A DNA stretch of 64,000 nucleotides from Blautia coccoides (GTDB taxonomy: Bacteria > Bacillota > Clostridia > Lachnospirales > Lachnospiraceae): the NCBI RefSeq assembly GCF_034355335.1, contig NZ_CP136422.1:1429001-1493000 (forward strand). Direction: 5' to 3'. Both the position numbers and the translations under genes were made by a program. Positions 53,347 through 61,540 of this stretch are shown here, piece by piece. Below the pieces are notes generated by a model that saw nothing but the letters and a program-made list of their open reading frames with translations, was not told the DNA's origin and searched no databases. Within the stretch, counting starts at the first letter, position 1. Every line of letters starts with the position of its first letter.

Positions 53347-55398
53347 ATGGCCACAATTAATGACATTGCAAAAATGGCAGGTGTTTCAACATCTACGGTT
53401 TCCCATGTAGTCAACAAAACACGTTATGTCAGTCCTGAGAAAGTTGAAAAGGTGGAGAAAGCAATACGGGAACTGGATACTCCGCCTAATTTTGTTCTAA
53501 AGAAAACGTTGCCGCACATGCCGGAAATAAAAGAGAAATATATCCTTATGCTGATCGCTGATAAGAAAAGCAGCTTTCAGCGCAGAGTAGAGCAGCAGAT
53601 TGATGAAGGGTTAAGAGATACGGGGTATTCTTTGATCACCATAGAATGTAATTCGGATATTTCCGGCATGAAAAGCTTTTTTGATGTTTTGCTGGCTGGG
53701 AATATGGTAACCGGGATTATTGTCTTTCCGGATGAAAAGGATATTCTTATACAGCGTGTCCTTTTGGATGTCAAGGTCCCTGTTATAGTTCTGGGCAGAG
53801 AAGTCAGGAATTTTATGGCAGACACAATTTGTACAGACACCTTGGATGGGGCCTATAAAGCCACAAAGCATTTGATCAACAAGGGCCATGAACGGATCGG
53901 ATTTCTGGGGAGAAGCAGGGAGCGTTCGCCGAAACGGCTGGAAGGCTTCAAAAAAGCGCTGCGGGAGTATCATATACCGGAACTGTCCGAATATATCTAT
54001 CCCCATTTACAAAAGGAGCAGGATATTTTCGAGGCTTTGGATGAGCTTTTGAGCGGTGAACAAATGCCCACAGCCCTGATCGTTGCCAATTACGCGGTGG
54101 TAATACCTTTTCTGAAATATATAGATGCACACAATATCACCTGTCCCACAGACATATCCGTGGTATGCTTCGGTTCCTTTGACTGGGCGCCCCTGCATAC
54201 ACCGGCCCTTACAACAGTGGAACAGGATACGGAACAGTATGTAAAACTGACAGTTGAGACCTTGCTGCAAAGGATTGCAAACAAAGAGTATGCCAATGTG
54301 CCCGCCTACAAAAATGTCTATCGGACCGTTATGCTGCAGACAAAGCTGGTGGTGCGCTCCTCAACCTGCGGTATTGGCAGAGGCCCGTTCGGAGAAAAGG
54401 CGTCTTCTATGAGTGAACTTGTACTCTCGGAAGCTGAAATACAGAATATCAGGTATAAAAAGCTGACGGCAGCTATCTCCTTCCATTATGCGGGAAAGGC
54501 ATGGATGGAGCTGCATCAAAAGGGAATACGAGATATTTTTGACAATCTGGGTATCTCTATCATTGCGATCACAGACGCCCACTTTGATCCTCAGCTGCAG
54601 TGCAGACAACTGGACAGTTTGAGGATGCTGGAACCGGATATTCTGATCGCTATTCCCACCGATAATAAACTGACCGCAGATGCCTTTAGGAAAATTGCGG
54701 ACAGCGGGATAAAATTGATCTTAATAACTAATGTACCGGATGGACTGCGGCCGGAGGATTATGTTACCTGCGTTTCTATTAATGAACATTCTCATGGACA
54801 GAATATGGGACATGGCCTTGGGGAATATATGTATCAGCATAATATGAAAAACTATGGGTTGATCGTCCATGGAGCTGACTTCTACGCGACCATACAAAGG
54901 GATAATGCGGCAAAACAGGTCATAAGCGAGGAATATCCGGTGCTGCATTTATGTGAAGAGATCAGGTTTGAAAAAGAGGATGAGGTTTATAAAAAGACAA
55001 AGGATTTGATCAAACGCTATCCGGAAATAGAAGCTCTGTATATTTCCTGGGACGGCCCTGCGATGGAGGCCATTGCAGCGCTGACAGAAATGGGGCGGAC
55101 TGATGTCGCCATCGTCACCAGCGACCTGGATTATGCGGATGCTATGAATATGGCAAAGGGCGGTATGATCAAGGTGCTTAGCGCACAGTGCCCGTATGAG
55201 CAGGGACAGGCAATTGCTTTGGCGGCTGCAAAATCTGTGTTAAATGAAAAAGTTCCGTCATTTATCGGAATTGAGCCGATCAGCGTTACACCTGATAATC
55301 TGTTGAAATCATGGAAAAAAGTGTTTAAAGAGGAACCAGGGCAGGAACTGGTGCAGGCATTTAAAGAGAATCCCAACTATGTTTCTGCAAAAGAGTGA
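53347..55398 (+). CDS. LacI-family regulator fused to a second sugar-binding domain
   Basis: A 683-residue protein, twice the normal LacI length. Residues 1-50 are the LacI helix-turn-helix and hinge (INDIAKMAGVSTSTVSHVVN). Residues about 60-340 are a regular LacI sensor domain (ILMLIADKKSSF; HERIGFLGRSRERS; PTDISVVCFGSFDW). Residues about 360-675 form a second periplasmic-binding fold that follows the operon receptor at 48301 (AAISFHYAGKAWMELHQKGI; TDAHFDPQLQCRQLDSL; DILIAIPTDNKLTADAFRKI). There is no signal peptide or membrane segment. TTTGCGCAAA palindromes at three nearby promoters are its probable operators. It likely represses the pathway until the sugar binds; two sensor domains could read substrate and intermediate. 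Confidence 0.93.
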   Translation: MATINDIAKMAGVSTSTVSHVVNKTRYVSPEKVEKVEKAIRELDTPPNFVLKKTLPHMPEIKEKYILMLIADKKSSFQRRVEQQIDEGLRDTGYSLITIECNSDISGMKSFFDVLLAGNMVTGIIVFPDEKDILIQRVLLDVKVPVIVLGREVRNFMADTICTDTLDGAYKATKHLINKGHERIGFLGRSRERSPKRLEGFKKALREYHIPELSEYIYPHLQKEQDIFEALDELLSGEQMPTALIVANYAVVIPFLKYIDAHNITCPTDISVVCFGSFDWAPLHTPALTTVEQDTEQYVKLTVETLLQRIANKEYANVPAYKNVYRTVMLQTKLVVRSSTCGIGRGPFGEKASSMSELVLSEAEIQNIRYKKLTAAISFHYAGKAWMELHQKGIRDIFDNLGISIIAITDAHFDPQLQCRQLDSLRMLEPDILIAIPTDNKLTADAFRKIADSGIKLILITNVPDGLRPEDYVTCVSINEHSHGQNMGHGLGEYMYQHNMKNYGLIVHGADFYATIQRDNAAKQVISEEYPVLHLCEEIRFEKEDEVYKKTKDLIKRYPEIEALYISWDGPAMEAIAALTEMGRTDVAIVTSDLDYADAMNMAKGGMIKVLSAQCPYEQGQAIALAAAKSVLNEKVPSFIGIEPISVTPDNLLKSWKKVFKEEPGQELVQAFKENPNYVSAKE

Positions 55399-55410
55399 GT
55401 GAAGTTATGT

Positions 55411-55451
55411 GGAGGATGCAGGGAAAAGGCAGTGTATCCTCCTCTGTTTTT
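55411..55451 (+). terminator. Terminator after the regulator gene
   Basis: GGAGGATGCA (55411-55420) pairs with TGTATCCTCC (55433-55442), one G-U pair, followed by TCTGTTTTT. Confidence 0.8.
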
Positions 55452-55525
55452 AACATGCCGGAGAGAAACACGTACAGATGTGTGTATAGTACAATGAATG
55501 TGAACAGAAACCATAGGGGGATATG

Positions 55526-56242
55526 ATGGGAAAGATAAAAGCAATAAGTTTCTTATGTATAAGTGTATTTTGTGTATCTTTATTTACTGCCTGTAACAGC
55601 GGGAAAAATACTCTGGATGTTACGGATAAGGAAGAAGAGAAAAAAGTATATGACACTATTGCGGCTGAAGACATCAGCCATGTTAATCTCAAGGGGAATG
55701 CCAGATCCATTGTCGTAAAGCAAGGGGGAAATAAATATTTTGAATTTGATAATGCAGATTTAAATAAAGATCATAAGTATGAAGTCCGTTATGAGAAGAA
55801 GGACCATACACTTGATATTAATATTTTAATGGAAAGTTCGGAGGACGACGATAATGTTCTCGGCTCTTTCGTCATTTACATACCTCAGAAAGAATTTGAA
55901 AAAGTTGAAACAACAGGGGGATTTGGTCATATTTATTTTGAAACAATCAGTTCAGATGTGTTAGTACACGCAGAAAAATCAGTTGTGGTCCTTGACTTAG
56001 AGGCTGATCGATTGGACCACAATATCACACTGGAGGGTTCCGAGGCAAATGCGTTTCGAGGGGTCTCTGTCTATTTAGATAAATTGCCGGATAATGTAAG
56101 AATGGATTTAAACATGATCCAAGGCGGTACAATAAATGATCAGCAGAACATACTTAAACAGAACAGGTTTGAATCTGGTACGGGATTTCCTGTTGTAAGT
56201 GTGAATGATACAAAAGACATAAGTATTTATGTAAGTGAATGA
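55526..56242 (+). CDS. Small lipoprotein of unknown function
   Basis: A 238-residue lipoprotein: signal peptide with lipobox FTAC (Cys about 24), a charged linker, then a beta-rich domain (DISHVNLKGNARSIVVKQGG; VETTGGFGHIYFETISSDVL) resembling the repetitive beta-strand DUF4097-type adhesin-like fold, though only weakly. GGGGGA precedes overlapping ATGs at 55523 and 55526; the second has better spacing. No partner gene is obvious; it stands alone between two terminators. Function not assigned. Confidence 0.75.
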   Translation: MGKIKAISFLCISVFCVSLFTACNSGKNTLDVTDKEEEKKVYDTIAAEDISHVNLKGNARSIVVKQGGNKYFEFDNADLNKDHKYEVRYEKKDHTLDINILMESSEDDDNVLGSFVIYIPQKEFEKVETTGGFGHIYFETISSDVLVHAEKSVVVLDLEADRLDHNITLEGSEANAFRGVSVYLDKLPDNVRMDLNMIQGGTINDQQNILKQNRFESGTGFPVVSVNDTKDISIYVSE

Positions 56243-56705
56243 GATGGGATGCTGAGTTGAAAAAATGATTTTGCGGAGGCTGTGGAATGTATGGGGGTAT
56301 CTTAATATGGCCTGTAAAATAAGTCCTTAATGAAAAATCGCCAATTCCGGCAAATGCCGGGTTCTGGCGATTTTTCTTTTAGGGAAGTTTTTTACAACCC
56401 CTTTTTATGTGGCAGGAAAAGAAGATGGAGAAATGAAAAAATGTGGTCTCGTGTTTTCTGGATTCGTGTCCACGTTTTGTGCATGTTGCTCAAAGAATGT
56501 CGAAAATCGTACAAAAGATTGGGGATGTTCTATCGCTTTTTACAAAAAATGGGCATTATTTTATATGGTTCCGTGACCATGTTTTGAAGTATTGATACAT
56601 AAGATGTAATAATTTAGTATTAGTGCATGACAGTTAGAAGTAATATATAAAAATCAAACAGAAATACAGAGCAGCAGAGTGATATTGACGGAAAGAGATG
56701 GAAAA
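56243..56705. other. Gene-poor region with terminator and integrase-like repeats
   Basis: Holds the terminator at 56333-56380 and then AT-rich sequence without a convincing gene. GTGTCCACGTTTTG (56466-56479) and GTGACCATGTTTTG (56573-56586) are close copies of one 14-bp motif; a poorer copy lies near 56442. Given the recombinase remnant just downstream, they may be old integrase arm or attachment sites. Confidence 0.45.
56333..56380 (+). terminator. Terminator after the lipoprotein gene
   Basis: AAAAATCGCCA (56333-56343) pairs with TGGCGATTTTT (56365-56375), with an inner CCGGC/GCCGG stem; T-rich tail to 56380. Confidence 0.85.
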
Positions 56706-57392
56706 ATGTCTGAAGGAAGAAGTATTACAAGAAAAGATATTGCCAGAGAGGCCGGGGTGTCGATTTCTGTGGTCTCCCGTGCACTTAACAACAGCGGTTA
56801 TGTGGAGAAAGAGAAGAAAAAGAGAATTATTGACATTGCCAACCAGTATGGATATATTCCCAATCCGATTGCCATGGCACTGCAGCAGAAAAAAACTCAC
56901 CAACTGCTCTTTTTCTGCGGAGATTTGACTGGAACCTATTATAACCAGATGTATCACGGCATGGCCAGAGCAGCGGAAAAAATTTACTATACAAAGCTCC
57001 CAAAATCCGAGACATCTATCCGCGTAGTTCCAATGGCTGAACATACCGAGGAATGCCTTCTTGAATTGAAGAAACGGTATATACAGGCGAATCGTATGTG
57101 TGAGCAGGTCTTGTGCAATAAAATGCAGAAAGTGCCTACAAAATCCAATATCTATGATGTCTGGGAAAAACTATTGAACTTTTCAGGAATTGAATATGCA
57201 AAGGTACACAAACTGCGTAAAACGTTTGCGACAATCACCATATCAGAGGGAGTTGCGATCAGTGATGTCTCCCAGGTTCTGGGTCACAGAGATACAGGGA
57301 TCACCCTTTCAGCGTACTATAAAGCAACGGGCTCCGGCAGCGACGCTGTCCGGAGAACACTGAATACGGTATATGGTTCAAAAATCTCCTGA
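56706..57392 (+). pseudogene. In-frame chimera: LacI N-terminus joined to tyrosine recombinase C-terminus
   Basis: One open frame of 228 codons encodes two unrelated halves. Residues 1-91 are a LacI start: helix-turn-helix ITRKDIAREAGVSISVVSRA and the beginning of the sensor domain (LLFFCGDLTGTYYNQMYHGM). From about residue 92 (nt about 56979) it becomes the C-terminal catalytic part of a phage-type integrase: PKSETSIRVVPM, HKLRKTFATI (His168, Arg171), LGHRD (His194) and a Tyr at 204/205. The recombinase part lacks its first catalytic Arg and DNA-binding domains, so it cannot recombine; the LacI part lacks most of its sensor. A DNA-binding LacI headpiece could still be made. It is probably a scar of integration and deletion. 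Confidence 0.85.
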
Positions 57393-57735
57393 CTTTCCAG
57401 ATAAGGCAGGAAACACAAGGGATTGAGGAATTCTGACAACACTTTGACAACAGTTTGACAACAGTTTTTAGGCCCACTTCAGCACTTCACATTATGTAAA
57501 ACCCCTGTAACCGGTGGGCTTCTTCCGGTTACAGAGGCTTCAAAGGGGAGGATAAGTATTTCTACTTTTTCTTTTGTGGTCCTCGAAGAGCGTCACATCT
57601 TTGTGCCTTCCCTCCGTGGACTACTTATAGTATGACCGGAAACAAACATCCTATACAAAAGAAATAAAAAAAGTTAAAATAAATTTATGATCTGAATTTT
57701 AACCTTATCTTATCAGCTATTTAAGGAGAAAAAAC
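57393..57735. other. Non-coding flank of the recombinase remnant
   Basis: Contains three 11-bp tandem repeats right after the recombinase part, a 10-bp hairpin (CTGTAACCGG at 57505-57514 with its complement at 57525-57534) and an AT-rich leader of the next AraC gene. The hairpin is followed by TTTTAC on the minus strand and so might terminate leftward transcripts. No gene was seen. Confidence 0.5.
57434..57466. repeat. Three tandem 11-bp repeats (TGACAACASTT)
   Basis: TGACAACACTT, TGACAACAGTT, TGACAACAGTT in direct succession, 40 bases after the recombinase stop. Such repeats near integrase genes are often arm-type binding sites or part of the attachment region. Confidence 0.75.
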
Positions 57736-58578
57736 ATGAGAAGATACTTTCAGGGATGTGCGGTCAGTAAATATATCAGTATCACGTCTCTCTTTACTAT
57801 TTTTGAGGAAATCTTCGACAGGAATTATTATTTTGAGGGAGAGTCCCATGACTTCTGGGAATTTGTCTGTGTGCTGGACGGGACTCTGGGTGTGACGGCG
57901 GGGGAAGACATACTGATCCTTGAAAAAGGACAGTCCGTACTGCACCGGCCTATGGAATTCCACCGCCTGTGGTCCGAAGGAAGGACAGAACCCCATATTT
58001 TTGTGATCTCCTTTGCCGCGGATGCCATGCCTCAGGTAAAAGACAAGCAGTTTCAATTGACAGAGGAGAACCATAAAACCATTTCAATTTTGAGAGATAC
58101 GGCAGCTATGGTTTTTGACAGGGAGGAAGATACCCTGGTAAAAAGTGTACGCACGGGCAGGGAGGCAGAGGCACAGATTTTTATCAATACAGCGGAAAAT
58201 CTTCTTCTGTCTGTGCTGAACGGAAAAAAACAGAAAATGGATTACTATGAATCCATCAGTGCTGACAATTACAGACGTATTGTCCGTACATTGGAGGAAC
58301 ATATCCAGGAGAGACTGACCCAGGCAGACATAGCAGGATTATGCAGCATGAGTGAGGCTTCTCTGAAAAAAACGTTTTCAAAATATACAGGCATTGGAAT
58401 CATGACCTATTTTACACAGATGAAGATCAGACATGCTATGGAAATGCTGGAAGACGGTATAGGGATCAATGAGACGTCAGAGCGCCTCGGATTCTGTGAC
58501 AGGAATTATTTCAGCACTGTTTTCAAGCGGGTCACAGGCAGATCCCCCGCATCCTTTCTCCGGGAATCAGGGCAGTGA
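57736..58578 (+). CDS. AraC-family transcriptional regulator
   Basis: A 280-residue regulator: N-terminal cupin-like domain (SHDFWEFVCVLDGTLGVTAG, about 36-55; HRPMEFHRLWSEG) and C-terminal double helix-turn-helix (LTQADIAGLCSMSEASLKKT and INETSERLGFCDRNYFSTVF, about 195-265). AAGGAG precedes the ATG. The GH109-like gene follows 130 bases later in the same direction and is the probable target. Confidence 0.92.
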   Translation: MRRYFQGCAVSKYISITSLFTIFEEIFDRNYYFEGESHDFWEFVCVLDGTLGVTAGEDILILEKGQSVLHRPMEFHRLWSEGRTEPHIFVISFAADAMPQVKDKQFQLTEENHKTISILRDTAAMVFDREEDTLVKSVRTGREAEAQIFINTAENLLLSVLNGKKQKMDYYESISADNYRRIVRTLEEHIQERLTQADIAGLCSMSEASLKKTFSKYTGIGIMTYFTQMKIRHAMEMLEDGIGINETSERLGFCDRNYFSTVFKRVTGRSPASFLRESGQ

Positions 58579-58707
58579 TAAAAAGTTATCCATATTCAAA
58601 TATTTTATCCCCAAAACCATATAGAAATCTGCATACGGGTATGTTACAACTATATAGAAAGAGCAAAGCAGAAAATATATAATATATTAGGAAAAGGAGC
58701 CGTTCAG

Positions 58708-59898
58708 ATGGAAAAACTAAGAGTAGGGGTAATAGGACTTGGATGCAGAGGATACAGCCTTTTAAAAGACGTTATGCTGCATATGGCGGATGTGGAGATC
58801 ACAGCCGTCTGCGACGAATATGAGGACAGGGCGCAGGCTGCGGCAGAGCTTACCAAAAATAAGACAGGAAAAACGCCGCTTACCACAGTGGATGTGCAGG
58901 AGGTACTGGACAGCAGCCAGGTGGATGCAGTTGTCATATCCTCCGCCTGGGAGAGTCATATTCCTCTTGCTGTAAAAGCTATGTACGCGGGCAAGGCGGT
59001 AGGCATGGAAGTGGGAGGCGCTTACAGTATCAAACAGTGCTGGGATTTGGTGGATGCCTGGGAAGCCACAAAGGTTCCGTTCATGCTTCTGGAAAACTGC
59101 TGTTACGGCAGAAGAGAAATGATGGTTATGAACATGGCAAAAAAAGGTGTATTGGGCAGAATCGTCCACTGCAAAGGCGGTTATCTCCATGACCTGCGTG
59201 AAGAGATTGCAGGGGGAGAAGAAAACCGCCATTACCGCCTGAGAAATTACATACACAGGAACGCAGAGAACTATCCGACCCATGAATTAGGCCCCATAGC
59301 CCAGATCCTTAATATCAACAGGGGCAACCGAATGCTGACTCTGAGTTCCATGGCATCAAAAGCAGAGGGACTTTTGGAGTATCTGACAGACCGCGGGCAG
59401 GAAATTCGGGGATTTTCCCAGGGGGATGTGGTGAATACCACCATAAAATGCGCCGGAGGTGAAACCATTCTTCTCACCCTCAACACCACACTGCCCAGAT
59501 TCTACAGCCGGGATTTCACAGTATGCGGGACAAAGGGAATGTATGAAGAGGCCACCGATTCTATTTTCCTGGATAAAAAAGATGTGGAATATGATTTTAA
59601 ATGGAAAGAGAAATGGGGAAATGCTGCGGATTATGAGAGCGAATATGAACATCCCACCTGGAAGAAGTTTCTTGCCGAAGGGATCCAGGGCGGTCATGAC
59701 GGGATGGACTGGTTGGAATTTGAAGCGTTTTTTGACAGTGTGAGGAATCACAGGCCATGCCCCATTGATGTATACGATGCAGCCGCTTGGATGTGTATCA
59801 GTGTCCTCTCGGAAGAGTCCATTGCCCTTGGGGGTCAGCCGGTGGCAGTTCCGGATTTCACAAACGGAAAATGGATACTGCCAAGTCAGGGAAAGTAA
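58708..59898 (+). CDS. Gfo/Idh/MocA family protein resembling GH109 glycosidases
   Basis: A 396-residue protein with an N-terminal Rossmann fold (RVGVIGLGCRGYSLL). Instead of CEKP it has GMEVGGAYS. The second half carries GGYLHDLREEI, NYPTHELGPIAQILNINRGN and HDGMDWLEFEAFFDSV, matching GH109 NAD-dependent glycosidases (YPTHGLGP-type and GGMD motifs; family knowledge) rather than ordinary dehydrogenases. GH109 enzymes cleave glycosides such as alpha-N-acetylgalactosaminides by transient oxidation at C3. There is no signal peptide. AAAGGAG precedes the ATG. Glycosidase with retained NAD is the best call; a sugar dehydrogenase is the alternative. Confidence 0.83.
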   Translation: MEKLRVGVIGLGCRGYSLLKDVMLHMADVEITAVCDEYEDRAQAAAELTKNKTGKTPLTTVDVQEVLDSSQVDAVVISSAWESHIPLAVKAMYAGKAVGMEVGGAYSIKQCWDLVDAWEATKVPFMLLENCCYGRREMMVMNMAKKGVLGRIVHCKGGYLHDLREEIAGGEENRHYRLRNYIHRNAENYPTHELGPIAQILNINRGNRMLTLSSMASKAEGLLEYLTDRGQEIRGFSQGDVVNTTIKCAGGETILLTLNTTLPRFYSRDFTVCGTKGMYEEATDSIFLDKKDVEYDFKWKEKWGNAADYESEYEHPTWKKFLAEGIQGGHDGMDWLEFEAFFDSVRNHRPCPIDVYDAAAWMCISVLSEESIALGGQPVAVPDFTNGKWILPSQGK

Positions 59899-59920
59899 AA
59901 ATGACTGAAAAAAGTAAGGA

Positions 59921-59949
59921 TTGAAAAAATCTGTCATATCGTATATACT
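59921..59949 (+). promoter_or_regulatory. Promoter of the SEC-C protein gene
   Basis: TTGAAA (59921-59926), 17 bases, TATACT (59944-59949), 63 bases before the ATG. Confidence 0.7.
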
Positions 59950-60012
59950 ATATCTGTCAGGCGTTTCGGGACGCCTCAAAATACGATAATAAGTAAAAGG
60001 TGGTAAAGATAC

Positions 60013-60519
60013 ATGGCATTATTACAGGAATGGAGAGACGTTGCGTATTCTCAGGAAGCAGACAAAGCGCAGCTGCAGAAATTCTGGACCAACTATTTTC
60101 TGATTGAAAAAGGAATCTATGAAAAACTTCTGGCCAACCCGGACGAAGTGGTCCGCGGCACAGTGAAAGACCTGGCAGATAAATTTGAAGTAGAAGTTAT
60201 GACCATGGTCGGATTCCTGGATGGTATTAATGACAGTCTGAAAGTTCAGAACCCTATTGAGGAGATGGACGAGAATACAGAAGTCAATCTGGGATTTGAC
60301 AAAGAACTTCTCTATAAGAACATGGTGGACGCCAAAGCGGACTGGCTGTATGAACTTCCCCAGTGGGATGAGATTTTTACTGAGGAGAAGAAAAAAGAGC
60401 TGTACAAAGAGCAGAAGAAATCCGGCACTATTGTAAAAGGTGCTAAGATCGGACGTAATGATCCGTGTCCATGCGGAAGCGGTAAAAAATATAAACACTG
60501 CTGCGGCAGAAATAAATAA
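60013..60519 (+). CDS. SEC-C motif protein
   Basis: A 168-residue protein: an all-helical N-terminal part of about 140 residues and a C-terminal SEC-C zinc motif [20 protein letters not shown] with Cys-x-Cys and Cys-Cys pairs. The motif is best known from the SecA tail, where it binds zinc and contacts SecB or ribosomes. Stand-alone SEC-C proteins are widespread in Clostridia without a settled role; ribosome or translocon association is a guess. AAGGTGG precedes the ATG, and it has its own promoter and hairpin terminator. Confidence 0.88.
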   Translation: MALLQEWRDVAYSQEADKAQLQKFWTNYFLIEKGIYEKLLANPDEVVRGTVKDLADKFEVEVMTMVGFLDGINDSLKVQNPIEEMDENTEVNLGFDKELLYKNMVDAKADWLYELPQWDEIFTEEKKKELYKEQKKSGTIVKGAKIGRNDPCPCGSGKKYKHCCGRNK

Positions 60520-60528
60520 TTTTTAGGA

Positions 60529-60551
60529 GGGGCGGTGAAAACCGCCCCTTT
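60529..60551 (+). terminator. Hairpin terminator after the SEC-C gene
   Basis: GGGGCGGT (60529-60536), GAAA tetraloop, ACCGCCCC (60541-60548), then TTT. The T-run is short. Confidence 0.7.
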
Positions 60552-60557
60552 GTGATA

Positions 60558-60707
60558 GAAAGGATGTAACTGTTCAGTAGCCTCGCAGTTACAGGCAAAA
60601 ATCCATGCAGAATCGCCTTTGGCGATGGGATTTTTGCTTGGCCGTGGTACACTTTCTTACGGTCAGCGCAGCGAATGCGCAGACCTACTGAATAGTTACG
60701 AAAGGAT
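60558..60707. mobile_element. MITE-like element with 15-bp inverted ends and 8-bp target duplication
   Basis: A 134-bp element (60566-60699) has ends GTAACTGTTCAGTAG and CTACTGAATAGTTAC, inverted repeats with one mismatch. It is flanked exactly by GAAAGGAT on both sides (60558-60565 and 60700-60707), an 8-bp target duplication. Inside are GCAAAAATCC with GGATTTTTGC enclosing ATCGCC/GGCGAT, and a GGTC-GCGCA palindrome with TGCGC-GACC. It encodes no protein, so movement would need a transposase elsewhere. The right-hand duplicate supplies the AAAGGA ribosome site of the next gene. A left-end fragment lies at 1229-1255. Confidence 0.75.
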
Positions 60708-60711
60708 ACGA

Positions 60712-61488
60712 ATGAAGACTTTATGCATTATCTTGGGGAGCATCTGCACTTTTTATTTTATAGGCATTGCCGTCTATGCGGGGCTGTCCTCCCTGTTTCC
60801 GTGTATATGGGCAGCGGGCGGTGTCTTCTTTTACGGGATCGCGGTATTTCTCCATTTAAACAGGAAACACGGAATGCTGTCCGGTTTCGCATTCCCTGCG
60901 GTCCTGAAACACGGTCTTTTGGTGCTGGCAGTGCTTTGTGTACTTGTTTTTGTGGCAGTGGAAGCCCTGATCTTTACAGGGATGTTCCACAAGCCGTCAA
61001 AGGATCTGGATTATATCATCGTACTGGGGGCGCAGGTGAACGGCACGAAACTGAGCAATTCCCTGAGACTCCGTGTGGAGCGTGCCGGAGAGTATCTGGA
61101 GGAAAATCCTGAGGCCTGCGCGGTTCTCTCAGGAGGAAAAGGAACAGGGGAGGATATCACAGAGGCGGAGGCAATGTACCGCTATCTTGTGAAAAAAGGA
61201 GTTTCTCCTGATCGGCTTCTGAAAGAGGAACACTCCACAAATACCAGTGAGAACCTGAAATTTTCTCTAAAGATCATCGACACAGAGGAAGATGGCAAAG
61301 GAAAAGAGGCATCCATCGGAGTAGTGACCAATAATTTTCATGTGTACCGGGGTGTGGCCCTGGGGAAAAAGCTGGGATGCTCTCATATAGAAGGAATCCC
61401 CTCCAAAAGCAATACATTCTTACAGGTGAATTACCTTGTGAGAGAATTCTTCGGAGTGGTGAAGGACAAAGCAGCAGGAAATATGTAA
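60712..61488 (+). CDS. YdcF/ElyC-like DUF218 membrane protein
   Basis: A 258-residue protein with three N-terminal hydrophobic helices (about 3-25, 30-50, 62-85) and a DUF218 domain (DYIIVLGAQVNGTKLSNSLR; CAVLSGGKGTGEDITEAEAM; STNTSENLKFS; GVVTNNFHVYRG). The DUF218 family includes SanA, ElyC and YdcF, linked to envelope integrity in other bacteria, with no proven reaction. The ATG at 60712 is taken because AAAGGA lies six bases upstream; that site is in the target duplication of the inserted element, so the start region was preserved by the insertion. Confidence 0.88.
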   Translation: MKTLCIILGSICTFYFIGIAVYAGLSSLFPCIWAAGGVFFYGIAVFLHLNRKHGMLSGFAFPAVLKHGLLVLAVLCVLVFVAVEALIFTGMFHKPSKDLDYIIVLGAQVNGTKLSNSLRLRVERAGEYLEENPEACAVLSGGKGTGEDITEAEAMYRYLVKKGVSPDRLLKEEHSTNTSENLKFSLKIIDTEEDGKGKEASIGVVTNNFHVYRGVALGKKLGCSHIEGIPSKSNTFLQVNYLVREFFGVVKDKAAGNM

Positions 61489-61540
61489 CTGCAGAGACAG
61501 GATGGAAAATACAATTATTTTGTAAATCGGAGAGGGAAGA

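Noticed and set aside
56330..56587. An 85-codon frame after the lipoprotein gene
   Set aside because: It begins inside the terminator hairpin and has no protein-like features.
57505..57534. A 10-bp hairpin considered as a rightward terminator
   Set aside because: No T-run follows on the plus strand; it may serve leftward transcripts but none is known there.
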